A stretch of DNA of 64,000 nucleotides from Phanerochaete sordida (Eukaryota; Basidiomycota; Agaricomycetes; Polyporales; Phanerochaetaceae), in the NCBI GenBank assembly GCA_019973155.2, contig BPQB01000110.1:1-64000 (forward strand). The letters are read 5' to 3'. The notes under the pieces are model-generated. The model saw only the letters and a list, made by a program, of their open reading frames with translations, did no database searches and was not told the DNA's origin. Positions 11,184-22,841 of this stretch are shown one piece after another (the first letter of the stretch is position 1; every line of letters begins with the position of its first letter). Made by a program: the position numbers and the translations under genes.

Positions 11184-11672
11184 CGCGTGCGTGTGGTGTG
11201 GACTGCTGGGTATCGCGAGGAGCGAAGAGTACGGCGAGGGCAGATATTGATGTGTGTGAATACCAAGCAACGGGGTATGTATGCCGAGCTTTATGTAGTG
11301 CTCGAAGTTATCGACGATGTCGAGAGGTGGAGGAGGAAGAGGTGGTGGTGGTGGTATGCGTTTGGATTTAAGTACCAGACGCGAACCTGCTTTACCGCGT
11401 CTAAATCACATGCTTCGTGGCCTTGGGCGTCTACGCTGATCTTCCTAAACCTCGCGCTGGCTCGCTCCTCCGGCACCCTCGAAGTTCACAACGACGAGCC
11501 ATATTTTAGCAAGAGAAAATGTGTCCAAGGGAGAGTTATGCAATAATATAGAGAATAATTGTATACATAGAATTAATGCGAACAAGGAACGTAACCAGTG
11601 CGCGATCCAGCAATGCCCAGCATGCCTGAGCTCTAGCAATAAATAATAGGCCACTCCAAATGCCATCCAAGA
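11184..11672. other. Intergenic region with a GGT/GGA-rich run
   Basis: Between the PEX19 start and the 3' end of the zinc-finger gene. Bases 11322-11357 are a purine-rich GAGGTGGAGGA / GGTGGTGGT run. No gene is supported. Confidence 0.5.
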
Positions 11673-12634
11673 CTAGTGGAACGACTTGAGCAGAGGCAGA
11701 GTGTCTAGAGCGGAGAGCTTCTCAAAGCCCGCAGAGTCGCGGAAATCGAGACGCAGTCTAAGGGCCGAGGGTGGATCGGCGGCGGAGGCGGGCGGGGCCA
11801 AGGACGAGCAGTACGAGAGCTGAGCAGACTCGCCCATGACGTACACAGCAGGTAGCTGGTTCACAATGGTCTGTATGTGCAAAGACGACTGCTGGACGCC
11901 CTGCTGATCTTGAGCTTGCCAGTCGTCTCCAGGGAGAGTGTCGTCGGCAAGCGAGTCCTCATATTGACCAGCACCGAAATCTGGTTGTTCCCCTGGGAGC
12001 GGAAATGCACACGCCATCCGCGGATAGCGCTGTGCATGAGGTGGGCCACCGGCGCGGGTCGTCGCAGACATGTTCAGATAGCGGCCGATGCCTATCGGGA
12101 TGACCTGCGGGAGATCCTGCTGAGGGTTCGTCCACGGCTGATACGTCCCCGACGGACGAGTTGACGACAAGCCGGAAGGCCCTACCAGCGCCGCGCCAGG
12201 AGAAACCTGTGGCTCTTGAGGTACAGCGACCCGCGCAGAGATGCCAATGCCCAAGTGGTGGCGCATGTGCTCGCAGAGCTGCTGCCAGTTCGGATGCTTC
12301 ACGTAGCATGGAGCGAACGGACACTTGAAGTACCTGGAGAACGTCAAATAAATCCGCGGGGTGTTCAGTGCGCAATCGAGCCACTCACAAATAATCAGCC
12401 GTCCGAAGGTCAATCATGTGCCTGTCCTGCAGGTGCTGAAGGTACTCCAACCCATTATCGAGGAGCCTGGGGCAGGATCTAAATTGCCGGTTGCAGGACA
12501 CCTGGCGCTGAGAGGTCTAACAAGGACGAACATCAGCCCGAAATTCGGGACTCAACGCGGCGCGTGCTACGTACGTTGTACCGAGGGTAGACGGAGGCGG
12601 CCGGCGGCAGTCTGGCCAACGCAGAGGGCAGCAT
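11673..12634 (-). CDS. C2H2-like zinc-binding protein
   Basis: Three exons on the minus strand: 12634-12575, 12507-12389, 12333-11673 (279 aa). Two short C/H clusters lie close to the N-terminus: CNRQFRSC followed by HLQDRH, and CPFAPC followed by HMRHH at a spacing compatible with a C2H2 finger. The remaining 200 residues are Pro/Ser/Gln-rich without recognisable domains, ending in a leucine-containing segment. This arrangement suggests a DNA- or protein-binding regulator, but no specific family is recognised. The intron positions are supported by frame, GTACGT and GTGAGT donors and pyrimidine-rich acceptors. A TATA-like element lies about 90 bases upstream. Confidence 0.6.
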
Positions 12635-13253
12635 ATCGTACGAGCGAAAATAAAAAGAAAGTAAGAGAGAAAGTGAGTGAGGGTGAACGGAGGAGGGACG
12701 CGACAGAGGGATCCATCAGAGTTTATATTCCGACGGATAGCACCCACTGCGGGCCACTGCGACTCAGCGCGACCGCCTCATGGCAAAGCCCTTTGTCGTG
12801 TGTCAAAAGGCATAATCAAAGCGCACTCTTTGGAATACTCACGAAAGGTTACCTGTGGCCTTGAGCCACTCGGGGAGGCCGTCGAAAGCGTAACGTCCTG
12901 TCAATGATATTCAGACGATGCGAAGATCGTAAGATAAGCCTATGTGAGGGTCAGCACTGAGGAATCCTGGGAACCGGAGAGATAGGTCATGTGAGATACG
13001 CACCAGGTCTCTCGGCACATCCCAGATGTAAAGACATGGATGCATGTCTAGAGCGAGGTGGCGGGCTTAAACAAGGGGCGAAGGCGCCCACTGAGGCCCC
13101 AGCGGCGAGCAAGCGCCTGAACTTCACGTCCTCGCGACCTGCCTCGTCCCATCATTATTCCTGGGAGCTTCCTCAAAAAATCCGCGAAAGTTATAAGCCA
13201 AGGTCTGCGCAGGCTGTGAATATTCCTGTTCAATCTCACTGACGCGACCTCAG
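12635..13253. other. Intergenic, divergent promoters
   Basis: Separates the minus-strand zinc-binding gene from the plus-strand kinase relic. It includes an A/G-rich run (12649-12680, plus strand). No further gene is seen. Confidence 0.5.
12722..12727 (-). promoter_or_regulatory. TATA-like element of the zinc-binding gene
   Basis: On the minus strand AATATAAAC lies about 88 bases upstream of the ATG at 12634. It fits a TATA box by sequence and spacing only. Confidence 0.35.
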
Positions 13254-14069
13254 ATGATCCTAGCGGCGTTATTCCAACTGTGGCTCTACTTCGAGTACAA
13301 GATAGAACGCTGGCGATATCCTAGACACATCTCCTTTGGCAGCGTCAGCTATCTTCCCGGTGGGCTGGTGCTCAAATACACCAGCACCACCCTGGGCCGC
13401 CGGGACGCGGAGGCGGAGGCGCTGCGCTACGTCCGGGAGCACACCACGATCCCCGTCCCGCGTGTCTACGCCTCCGTCGAGGGCTACGCCACCCGCTTTG
13501 TCCTCATGGAACGCGTCAAAGGCGACTGCCTCGAGGCTGCCTGGCACAAGCTTGACGACACGCAGCGCGACGCCGTGGTCGACCAGCTCCGCGGCTTCGT
13601 CTAGCAGCTGCGGGCGCTGCCGCCGCGGTATGGCACGAAGATCTGCGCTGCCGACGGCGGTCCGCTCTCGGACAGCCGTATCACCTCGTCGGAGACCATC
13701 GGGTCATTCGACACTGAGGCGGAGTTCAACGACTTGGTGGTCGCTAAGGCGGAGATCTTCGTCGATCCCGCGATACTACCTGAAGTGCGCGCGCGGATGC
13801 GTAATGACCACCGCATCGTGTTCACGCACAGCGATCTCGCTCCCCGCAACATCATAGTGAAGGATGGAAAGATAACTGGGCTCATCGACTGGGAGGAAGC
13901 GGGATGGTATCCTGAGCATTGGGAGCTGGTGAAGGCGATGTGGTGTCCGATGCTGTCGGGAAAAGTGCTGTCCTGGGAGGACAGGATCCAGGCGATTTTC
14001 ACGGAAGACAACCGAAGCGATTGGTTGGTCGACCGTGAGCTGTTGGCTCACCTGGTGGGTGGCTTCTGA
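13254..14069 (+). pseudogene. APH-family phosphotransferase with in-frame stop
   Basis: One continuous frame of 271 codons is interrupted only by TAG at 13602-13604. Upstream, residues 33-116 resemble the N-lobe of aminoglycoside phosphotransferase-like kinases: VLKYTSTT, EAEALRYVREHTTIPVPRVY and the hinge FVLMERVKG. Downstream, HSDLAPRNIIV matches the catalytic loop (HxDxxxxN) and GLIDWEEAGWYP the metal-binding Asp motif. Fungal members of this family are numerous, and their substrates are mostly unknown. The codon at the stop aligns with a Gln-rich stretch (V-stop-Q-L-R-A-L), so a single CAG-to-TAG change explains it. No credible intron removes the stop. An upstream 5' exon cannot be excluded, because the ATG follows CCTCAG. 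It is either a recent pseudogene, a readthrough gene or an assembly error. Confidence 0.75.
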
Positions 14070-14294
14070 GTCCAGTCCTTTGTACATATTTCATGTACGG
14101 CAGGTTGCGCAACGACGCGCATGTCGTACATGCCTACACTGTCAGTCTGTCGCCAAAGCAGTGAACCAGTCGAGCAGGAGTAGGAATTTCAATGCGAGTC
14201 ATTCCATGTGGCCTCAAAAGCCTCGCTGCAAATGAACCATGGTGGACAGTGATAATTTCCTTGCCCGCAACTCATGTGTATATATAATAGCCAC

Positions 14295-14744
14295 CTAGCA
14301 CCAGGAATTGGTATAACCTCCACAGTGAAACTGTGGACGGCAGTTGATACAAAAACCGAGATAAGTACCGCAATAGGCGACTCCATAACGGCAGCATGGA
14401 ACCTGAGGACCGCAGGGAGCAGGAGGGGGAGGAGCAGGAGTATATGGAGGAGGGTAAGAAGGAGGGCACGGAGGGGGGCAAGGTGGGCAATAGCTAGATG
14501 GACGACAAGTCTGTTTGGAACGGCAGTTCAGCTCCTCGATCTCCGCCTTCAAAATTTCGAGCTCCAGCTTGTCCTGCCTCTGCTGTTCCCTGAGGTCGCG
14601 ACGCTTCTCGCGTAGTTTACGCCGCTTGACCATCTTCTTCCGCTTGCGGAGTTTGCGCTTGAGGCCAGCAGATCGTCGTTTGCACTATACGCTTTTGTTA
14701 GGCTACGAAAGATAGATCATGAAAAGAGACGACATTACCCCCAT
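14295..14744 (-). CDS. Small cysteine-rich protein with basic coiled coil
   Basis: Two exons: 14744-14739 (six bases, ATGGGG) and 14684-14295 (131 aa). The tiny first exon is inferred from a GTAATG donor, a CTAAC branch site and a TATAG acceptor that joins it in frame to CKRRSAGLKRK. The protein starts M-G-C, then has a strongly basic Lys/Arg helix (residues 4-40), an acidic amphipathic stretch (DKLELEILKAEIEEL), and a Pro/Cys-rich tail with at least 13 cysteines. The N-terminal M-G-C could be lipid-modified, but this is untested. No family is recognised. A TATATAAG element 120 bases upstream supports the start. Confidence 0.55.
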
Positions 14745-14860
14745 GCCAGAGCAAAGGTCTCAGGGGAGAAAGGTGTAGTGGCAATGTGATGCGAGCGGAA
14801 AGCTGAGGAAGTGCTCGGGAGCTACTAGGCGGATGAGCTAATGAAGTCTTAAAGACACGC

Positions 14861-14870
14861 CTTATATAAG
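14861..14870 (-). promoter_or_regulatory. TATA box of the cysteine-rich gene
   Basis: CTTATATAAG is self-complementary and lies about 120 bases upstream of the ATG at 14744 on the minus strand. Confidence 0.5.
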
Positions 14871-15985
14871 GGCCATGGTTTTTTTTGTGGTCGGAATTAT
14901 GCTACAGAAGTCATGCGCCACCTGTAGCAAGATGATCACACGTGGTGAACGAAGGCAGACAAGCCATTCCCAATTGACGCATGGTGCAGTTAGATCGATG
15001 ACACGCAGTGCATGATGACCGCTTAACCTTTCTGTCTCAAAATATTTAACTGGTCCCCTTACGACGTTATTAGTCTCTAACCCCGCATATCCAACAGCCT
15101 GAAATAAGAGCCTGCTGAATTCTGTGCACACAGAGTGCCATCCATCATAGCTACGAATGTGTCCTTTTTGGTATGCGACCTACTTGCAGGATTGGCTCGT
15201 CTCATAAACCTCGTATCATGAGGGCCAGTAAGTGCACGCTACATATGAGAATGGAAGCTCTGCCACGAAACCTCGCTCAGCGCGTCAAGAGTCATAGCCA
15301 CTGCCTCACCATTCCCACAGAGCAAGGGCAAACAAGATTTGAAGAGCAATAAGAAGTCGAGAACTTTACGATACCAATCTGATATCCATCGCCTATAAAT
15401 AACTCAACACAGTGTAGCCAAGCCAGCTCCGATCTCAATTAAAATTCTGGACCTGGTCATCGAACAGAGGGAGAATTCTGAGATCCTCGTGTGGACCCTG
15501 TTCATTGACTGCGGTGCTGACACGGCCTTGCAGACCACACGCCGTACACCCTCATCTTTCGAAGTGCACAGTCACCTATGGTCGAGGCTTCTAAAAAATG
15601 TAGTAGGCCAGAGCGGCAAAGACGATAACGGATGCACGACATGCTTCGCGGGAAAGCAGAGCTGTGTCTACGCTGTACAGTACCTGGAGCACAGGCTGTA
15701 GATTCCGGACGATTCAAGTCTAAGCTACTTCAAAACCATGAATAAAGCACAGGTAAATGGGGTAGTACGTCCACGGTCTATAATACTATACAGTTCTTGT
15801 ACATATACCCGAACGCGGCGGTAGGTTGTGACTCGTGGCCAATAAATAGCAGTATCAATTATTGTGGTGCTCATCTTGCCGGCGTTGCAGCAAAAAGAGA
15901 ACTTCAGTGCAAGGTTTACATGGGGTCAAGCATGAATGGAAGCGCAAACAGTGTGTTTGATTGTTCCCTTCCTGTCGTGAACGAT

Positions 15986-16052
15986 GTTGATCACAGTTCT
16001 GTCTGATGCATGCACGGACTCCGTGCACGCATCAGACAGGGCTGTGATCAAC
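15986..16052. repeat. 67-base near-perfect palindrome
   Basis: Arms of 33 bases (15986-16018 and 16020-16052) are separated by one base, C at 16019. The left arm begins GTTGATCACAG and ends GCACGGA; the right arm is its complement with about three mismatches. The single-stranded form would be an almost loopless hairpin. Confidence 0.95.
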
Positions 16053-16923
16053 ACGGAGCAATCGATGACTTCGCATGCATAATCACGGCATGCTCCAGGT
16101 GGCCAGGAGTCAGTACCTCCAAGGGCCAAACACACGTTTAATCGTCGCACCCAGACCCCAAGCCCTAACGGAGGAAGAGAGTCGAGACCTTTGATATGAA
16201 ACCAAGGCCCTCGTATCATTTACTTTAGACGGGGATCTGCTACTGAGTACCGCGACGACTCAGCGGCCGGCTGCCTCATTGAAAGCGTCGCAGAACCTTT
16301 GTGATCACGAGACCCACAAACTCGCGTAGGCAATGGAAAACGTCCAACATCGAGACCACTTAAGGATAAAGAAGCTTTACGATCCTATATTTCTGGGATC
16401 CAACTCGGGGCGTACAGCTCAAATCTCAGCGCTTGAGCTGGGCTTGGGCAGGACTATGAACAGACGAGAGCACGAACACACCACATGGAACCGACTAGTG
16501 GCGCAGTGGGTCGTCTGAAGCGGGCGTGTACGAAGCCCATGTCTTGGAACCGATCACTGGCAGGCGTCCGCGTCGCCGCCATTGGCAGCTCGACATGCAA
16601 ACAAGAAGCGTCCGCATCGACGTGGCTACGGGTGACATACATTTGCTGAAACACTATGCTCGACGGACGAAGGCCTCATGGAGTTGGGCCCTCTTACACA
16701 CCTGCGCGCAATCATATGATTTCCATCTCTCGAAGCTTGGTGGCGCTGGAAGGGGCGCATGTGACAGCGTTTCATCGATACCTCCTCTCACAAGCAGGGA
16801 ATGTGAGAACGCAGGCTTCCCTCCCCTTCCGTGTCTACATCTCAGACTGAGTATTAATATGTCTGATATCCTGAGCCCGTTTTCGTCCCATCCCGCCTAT
16901 CCTCCTCGCATACCTTACTCGCC

Positions 16924-18707
16924 ATGCTCTTTGCTTTTGGAAGATGTCAGGGTACCCACTACTTTTCGAACGGCAAGCACAGCACTTGGTATGCTGTGAT
17001 AATTTTTCTACAGCAGACTGACTTAGGATGTTGCTAAGGTCCGTTCCGACCACACTCTCCCCTCATCTAAGGGAGCGTTACCATGTTTTGAATACCATTG
17101 CCTTCGGAGAGCACGGCGTATGGTTCTACAAGGATGCTGTGCGTACCGACCATGCGGGGGTGTGCAAACGTACGTTATTCATCTTTTCCGAAGTAGTAGT
17201 AAACTCGCTGATGATCATAATTTGCTTCAAGTGTCGACTTCAGCTGCTGTGCACTACCCCGGTGTACAAGCGGTGTATCAATCACGCGAAACTATCAACT
17301 GGGTAGCATTCGGCCCCGACGGCAAATATGTCCTCAGCACGGACAAGAAGATGCACCACACCGACGACGGTTTGGTGCGTGAGTCAAACTCTGGTCAACC
17401 TATCCGGCTACGCTGCGCATCATTCGGCTACGATGGCGCGTGGGTAGTCGTTGAGCACGATGGTACAGTCCGATCTAAAGGTCTTTCGAGCATCATTCGG
17501 ACCGCACTGCACAAAAGGCCAGTGAGGGTACGCGTCATATACTCGTTCTAGCTGCCTGCTCCCGCCTACGTACTAAGAATTCCATAGAACGCTCAGTTAT
17601 CTGGGCGCTCCCCGGATAGCTACTTTATTGAGTATGTCAATGGCAAGACAGCTTGGAGTGTGCCGAGCTCGTGGGCTTCGGCGATCGCGAGAACGGAAGA
17701 GATAAGTCGGTCATCGATATTCCCTCGGTCTTATTGAAGCAGCTGATCACTGTCTGCTAGGCCCTCATCTGAACAAGCCTGGTACTTCCGGAGGTTAGCC
17801 GTATATTCTGAGTCTGGCGTGTACGCTCTAACCCGAAGTGTTACAAAATTTATTATAGGAACGACTGTTGCAAAGAGGGTGCTATTCGCATTTGGGCCCG
17901 GTCTTGGCCAATACTGTATCTCAAACGGCACTCGAGCACACTGGTACGTGTACACGTTGAGTATTTTGCGTCGTATGCAAGCGATAGCAATGTTCGCTAG
18001 GAACAAGCTGTCGGATTCCATTGAGGAGCGCCTGTGTCGTGCGGGCAAGATGCAGGCATTTTCCCTCGGTGAAGGGAAATCATGCTTCTGGCGACAAGAA
18101 GGCTCCACGTGGCGTACGTTTCCACGGCAGGTCGCTTATGCTCCCTCTCTAACCGTATGTCATAGTGTCAAACGGCACGAAAACTGCTTATCCCGAGGTC
18201 TGGCGCATCTGGGCTAGCGGCGAGAAGATCAACTGGGTAGCCTTTGGGCCGCAGGGATATTACATCGTTGACACCAAAGACAAGCTGTATGCCTCGCGGT
18301 CCGAAGATCTTCTTCGCAGGACCAAGGACGGGAACTACAGGACGATCCGGTGCGCCTCTTTTGGCTACGGCGGTGGATGGGTTGTCGTAGAGGAGAATGG
18401 GATGGTCCGCAGCTGGAATCTGTCCAACAGCGTCCTTCGGAAACTCGAAGTTGGCAATGTTCGGGTGAGCGGTACGCCACACTGATCCTAAAAATGAACT
18501 TATGGTTTCCGATGGTAGAATGTACAGCTAAGTCAAACCGATCCGGACTACTGCTATGTGGAATACCTCGGTCGAGCGAGCGATTACACACTTCCGGATA
18601 CTTGGCACAAGCATGTTAGGTCAATCGAAGGAGATCGTCAGTATCGCATGTCTGACGAGGTCTTTATCTATGCTCACCATTCTTCCCACTCAGTGCCCAC
18701 GCTATAA
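16924..18707 (+). CDS. Protein A: two sets of five blade-like repeats
   Basis: Ten exons: 16924-16988, 17027-17169, 17232-17527, 17588-17705, 17761-17793, 17859-17943, 18001-18113, 18166-18464, 18519-18636, 18694-18707 (427 aa). Each half (residues 1-207 and about 219 onward) has five repeats of roughly 40 aa with the pattern hydrophobic-x-x-A/S-F-G-x-x-G-x-Y/W-x-V, then a DG turn and a W-x-L. Examples are INWVAFGPQGYYIVDT and CASFGYGGGWVVVE. This looks like beta-propeller blades, but no named family is certain. An 11-residue linker exon joins the halves. The exon lengths match gene B at 34229-36040 almost exactly, which is the main support for the model. The GTCGGT donor of exon 4 is weak; if unused, a 217-aa one-domain protein ending at 17737 results. 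The last exon is short and uncertain. Confidence 0.7.
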
Positions 18708-19441
18708 TCCGAAGTGCAAAGCCTACCGTTCCTCCTGGCCCCCTAGCTTGCCATATGTATCGCATTCTATGCCGGATTCGATTAATATTATGTCGCAGTG
18801 AGTCTTGCGAGGTCTCTATACTGTCAACAGGCCGCCCCTGCGGCTCAGCCTTCTTATGGCTGGATCTGGTGCATCGTAGCCAGCCCGTATGTTGCCACTG
18901 CAGAGACCTCCCTCCCCTCTCCAGGACATCCATCTTCCCGGATCCTATTCTTTTGCTCCCATCAGTCGCTGCACGTTGGCTTCCCACGATTGAGCTCGAA
19001 GAGCTCAAAATCACCCAAGGCCCGCTTAGCACACGATCGTCGTGGATGACACAGAGCCTAGGATACTACTTGGGCTCTTCTCAGAATCGAAAGTACTTCA
19101 TCTGCCCAAGAGCACTCTTAGCGACGAGCCCATTCACGTTGCGATGTATCGATAGCTCTTCCGAGTTGCGATGGGGCGGCTCATCGTTCACAAGCACGTA
19201 CCAGTATTGGCGTACTTTGCCACCCAGTGCAGTACGCGCTGTCATGAGAGCCTGCCAGAGCTGGAGGTACGTGTAGCCCGAAGCTCGATGAGAGCGAACC
19301 ACTTCCATCGCGCCCATCGCGCCTACCGTCGGACACCTTACTTTAACGACCTCAAGCAGGGTGCAAGTCACAGTCGTCCTGAATGTCGCCTTGACAATAG
19401 GATAGGGATTACAGATGAACGGGATCCGACAGTCCTATGTG
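18708..19441. other. Convergent 3' region
   Basis: Lies between the 3' end of protein A (plus) and the MYND gene (minus). A plus-strand frame of 173 codons (18755-19276) is open but has no recognised motif, no good start context and no duplicate near protein B. I treat it as chance. Confidence 0.4.
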
Positions 19442-21135
19442 CTATCCCGACAGCATGCGAGACGCCTGCAGTGCAGCAGTGAGCCCTTCGACGCTGACGT
19501 CCATGTTCGCCGCCTGCCTTGTCTGCTCGCTCATGACATACTCCATGGCTTTCTGCGCCTTCAGTTCCTGTTCCTTCCGCGATTTTGTTTTGCATTCAGC
19601 TTTGTGACGCGGCCAGTCCCTGACCTGGCACTCGGAGCTGCAATACACAGCCTGCCGTGTGTGAGCAGTCGAACAGGCACAAACGGCGCAGAGCCACTCA
19701 CGATCTTGCAGCTGCTGCAGCATCTGAGCTTGCCGACAAAGTCGCGGTTCTCGACCTTGAAGCAGCAATCACACTCCTTGTGAAGCGCGCCGCCATTCAT
19801 GCCGATCTTGGACATGAGCTCGATGGTGAAGCGATCGCGGCTGTCGGTACCGCGGGCGATGTACTTGTCGATGGCGCCATTCCACTCGTCCATGCGCTTC
19901 TTGGCCTCGACCTTGCTCAGATTGCCGCCCCAGAGCCTGCATCGCGGTCAGCAGCGAACGACGGAAGAAGTGCAGGGCACGCACCGCGGGGCAAAGTCGA
20001 CTTTGCCGAGCGCGTACAGGAAGGCAGGATCCATGACGTCCGGCGGCAGGTCGCTGAACATAGTCTGCCAGAAACCCGCCATCCTTTCCTGGAAGGCACC
20101 AAGGAAGCCGGGGACCTGCATGGCAGCATTCATCATCTCTTGGTTCTTATCGAAGCCTGCGCGGAACGCATCGTCCCCTGGAGGAAGCGGGATGTGGCGA
20201 ACATCGACGGGCTGGAGCCAGTCGTCCTCGGCGCTCCAGCGCTCCTCGAGCGTGAACTCGCGCCGCATGCAGCAGCGCTCGTACGTCCGGTTGCGGCCGC
20301 AGCGGCAGAGGAAGGACGGTGGGTACGGCTGCGTCCGCGCGGCGTGACAGTCGGCGAGGAGGGCGCCAGACCAGCAGGGGCATCGGCGTGCGGGGCGCGG
20401 CGTGCTGACCTGCGTCGTGCGCACAAGCGCGTTGTACCGCGAGCGCTGATTCGCAGAACGAAAGAGCGGAGCGCCTGGCGTGCCCGCTGCGAGGGGGCGT
20501 GCCCCGTGGCGGAGGAGCAGTTCGACGAGCGGCCAGCAAGAGGCTTCGGCTGCGACTCCTAGAGGGGTTTCGCCGTCAGCTGAGACGTTGACGTCTGCGT
20601 GCTGCTCCACGAGAAGGGTGGCGATACGCAAAAGCCTGGATACTTCGTCGTCGAGGAACTGGTCGCTGAGGGCGCGGCCGCCTGGGGAGTCAGGAGGAGG
20701 TCTCCCCGAGACCCGGACGATCTCCTTGATAACTTTGGTCGAGCGTATTGTCATGCAGGCCAGCAGCAGCGCAGTGATGCCGTACGCGTCTTTGTGGCTT
20801 ATCGCGGTGCCAATACGGATGCATTCGTAGGCCAGGGGGATGTCGGCTTCTTTTGCGGCAAGATGAAGAGTGGAACGCTTGTCTGCGCTGTTGAATTTGT
20901 CGATCTTGTCGAAGATCCTGGGATCCATGTCGGGGTGCGCCTGATTGCTATTACTGCTCGGCCTGCAGGCAGTAGCCTCACAGCTGACCTTCTTCGAGAG
21001 CATCTTGACCCTAACTTTTTCGAACCAGTCCTCGTAAATTGTGGACGGCTTCGCAGTTATGAGCGGATCTGTCTTGAACTGCTCTAGAAGCAATTCTGGC
21101 AAGCATGGATGACACCCATCTGCGCTGCTAGCCAT
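19442..21135 (-). CDS. Ankyrin / SEC-C-like / MYND-finger protein, copy 1
   Basis: Three exons on the minus strand: 21135-19985, 19936-19702, 19651-19442 (531 aa). Order of parts: ankyrin-like helices at about 75-215 (STLHLAAKEADIPLAYECI, GETPLGVAAEASCWPLVELL); a small zinc-binding motif resembling SEC-C at 276-289 (CRCGRNRTYERCC); then a C-terminal MYND finger at about 439-482, ending KIAVYCSSECQ...W..HK..C. MYND fingers usually mediate protein-protein contacts; the function is not known. Splice sites are confirmed by the paralogue at 28367-30054, whose first two exons have identical lengths (1151 and 235). The start aligns in both copies. A truncated third copy lies at 23560-23800. Confidence 0.85.
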
Positions 21136-21554
21136 AAGAAAAGTCAGTGAATATTTTACAAATACCTTTCGTCGCTGGCAGTACTGGTCGTGGTCAGAGT
21201 GAGGCGTGGGCGGAAGCGAATGTGCAGAAGCATGCCATTTGCCCGGACGTGACGCGTGACGAGCGAAGACCTCTGACACCGCGGACCCGGTGAACCTTTT
21301 ACCGCGGTCGCTGCACATCACCTGCTCGTGCTGCGGCGCAAGCACTAGTCGACGTGTTTGACTGCGTCAAATGATGTGTTTACTATCTAGCACAACGTGT
21401 GAGCATCGCGCGAGTTTTGTGTTATTTGATGGATTTTTCTTCATAATGCAAAGTGGCTACAGGGCGTACTAGTGTATAAAACACGCATGAGGCGGTCGAC
21501 TTCGAAGGCTCCGACGTTCAGACATTCATAGGCTCCGACTGCGGCTGTATCCCA
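21136..21554. other. Intergenic region
   Basis: Promoter side of MYND copy 1 and 3' flank of the terpene synthase. Bases 21136-21260 resemble 23830-23940, the upstream flank of the truncated MYND copy. Confidence 0.55.
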
Positions 21555-22841
21555 TTACACAGTAACTGCCTCGACCCTTCGCCTGGGGTAGAGGTCGACG
21601 ACGCGCTCCTGCTGCACGCGCAGGCCATCCGAGCCGAAGTACCGCTTCGACTCAAACGTCCAGCAGTCGTTCGCCCTGGGCCAGTTCATTAACCCCTCTA
21701 TGTAAGACGCAAGCGACTCCTTCACGTCCGGCCCGACGTCCAGTGCGCGTGCGGCCGGCCATAGCACGTCCACCACGCGCCGAGCCCGCTCGGCGTGCAT
21801 GCCGCCCGCAAGCGCGAGCGCTGTGCCGGCATCGACGCTGCGCTCGTGCATGATCAGCGTCACGACGTTGTGCAGGTCGTCGCCGGCTGCTTGCTCCTTG
21901 TTGTACGAGGCCATGTCCTATGTGAAACAAGGTGGATTAGCCAGCGTTCGACAGGGCGCCGCTGACGGCTGCGGCGCGCGCAAAGATGCGACCCACGTTG
22001 TCCAAAGACAGGATGTCCGTAATCGTATCTCTCAGGTCCACGAGGACCGGGGTGTCGAACACCTCTTGCGGTATGTCCAGCCCGAGCTCGAGTATCGCGA
22101 ACGACGGCCGCGAGCCAATCGTGAACCGCCGCAGCGCGAGGTGTTCTTCCACGCTCCGTAGCCGCGTGTAGTCCCGGTCTCGTGCCTGCTCGACGACGGA
22201 GTCGACGTACATTTGCCACTCGTCCACGAAACGCGCCTGAAATGTCTTGCTCGAGCACGCGAGGGCATTGAGCCAGAATCTGGGATTATGAGAGCAGTGA
22301 TGATTAGACACCGCGACTTGGACTGGCACATCTAGAATTACTTACTGTCTGGTGATCTCGCCCACCGCTGGTTCTCCCTTGGGGCGCACTTTGGTCGGGT
22401 TCTGGATGGCGTCCATAGTGATATCCGCAAGGATGCGTACGCTATCTCCCGGGAGAACATCCGTGTGCTCATCGAAGACGAAAAAGAGGTTCATCAAGTC
22501 GCAGCCGACGCGGTAGTGCTCTGTGCAGCCGGCATCGTGAGTGATTTAGTTCGGAAGTGAACACAATAATATACGGACCTTTGCTGAGTGCAGGAAAGGC
22601 TAGGGCGGCGAGAAGACCTAGACACGTAGTCAGCACTCTGTCGAAGGTGTCTTATTCAAGGTCACTCACCAAAGTCGCACTTGTCGAAGGCGAGCTGAGA
22701 GCGCGGGCCAAAAGCATGGAACTCGCGGAGCCAGGCGGCGGACTGCGGGGCGACGGTCTTGTAGTGCGGATTGATGCGACGCGGAAACGGCCAGCGTGCA
22801 AGAGTGTCAGGAATGAAGATAGTCTTGGGTATGGGAGGCAT
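21555..22841 (-). CDS. Sesquiterpene synthase (class I terpene cyclase)
   Basis: Five exons on the minus strand: 22841-22670, 22617-22579, 22520-22346, 22279-21997, 21917-21555 (343 aa, the usual size for basidiomycete cyclases). It would cyclise farnesyl diphosphate to a sesquiterpene in the cytosol; the product cannot be told from sequence. Visible motifs: the metal-binding D87-E-H-T-D91 after LFFVF; a conserved arginine in LRRFTIG (R179/R180); the NSE triad N223-D-M-A-S227-Y-N-K-E231; and the C-terminal R315-Y316 pair. The N223/D224 junction spans intron 4 and is restored by splicing, which supports the model. The fold is alpha-only, and no P450, oxidoreductase or transporter lies next to it. 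A TATAAAAG box is 123 bases upstream. Confidence 0.95.

Larger units (their letters stand above)
14745..16923. other. Gene-poor region of 2.2 kb
   Basis: No reading frame here has recognisable protein features; all open frames are short and lack partners that splice to them. Notable content is the promoter of the cysteine-rich gene at the left edge, the long palindrome at 15986-16052, and the promoter of the repeat-protein gene at the right edge. Confidence 0.55.

Noticed and set aside
18755..19276. Plus-strand frame of 173 codons after protein A
   Set aside because: No motif, no plausible start or splice partner, and no counterpart after protein B.
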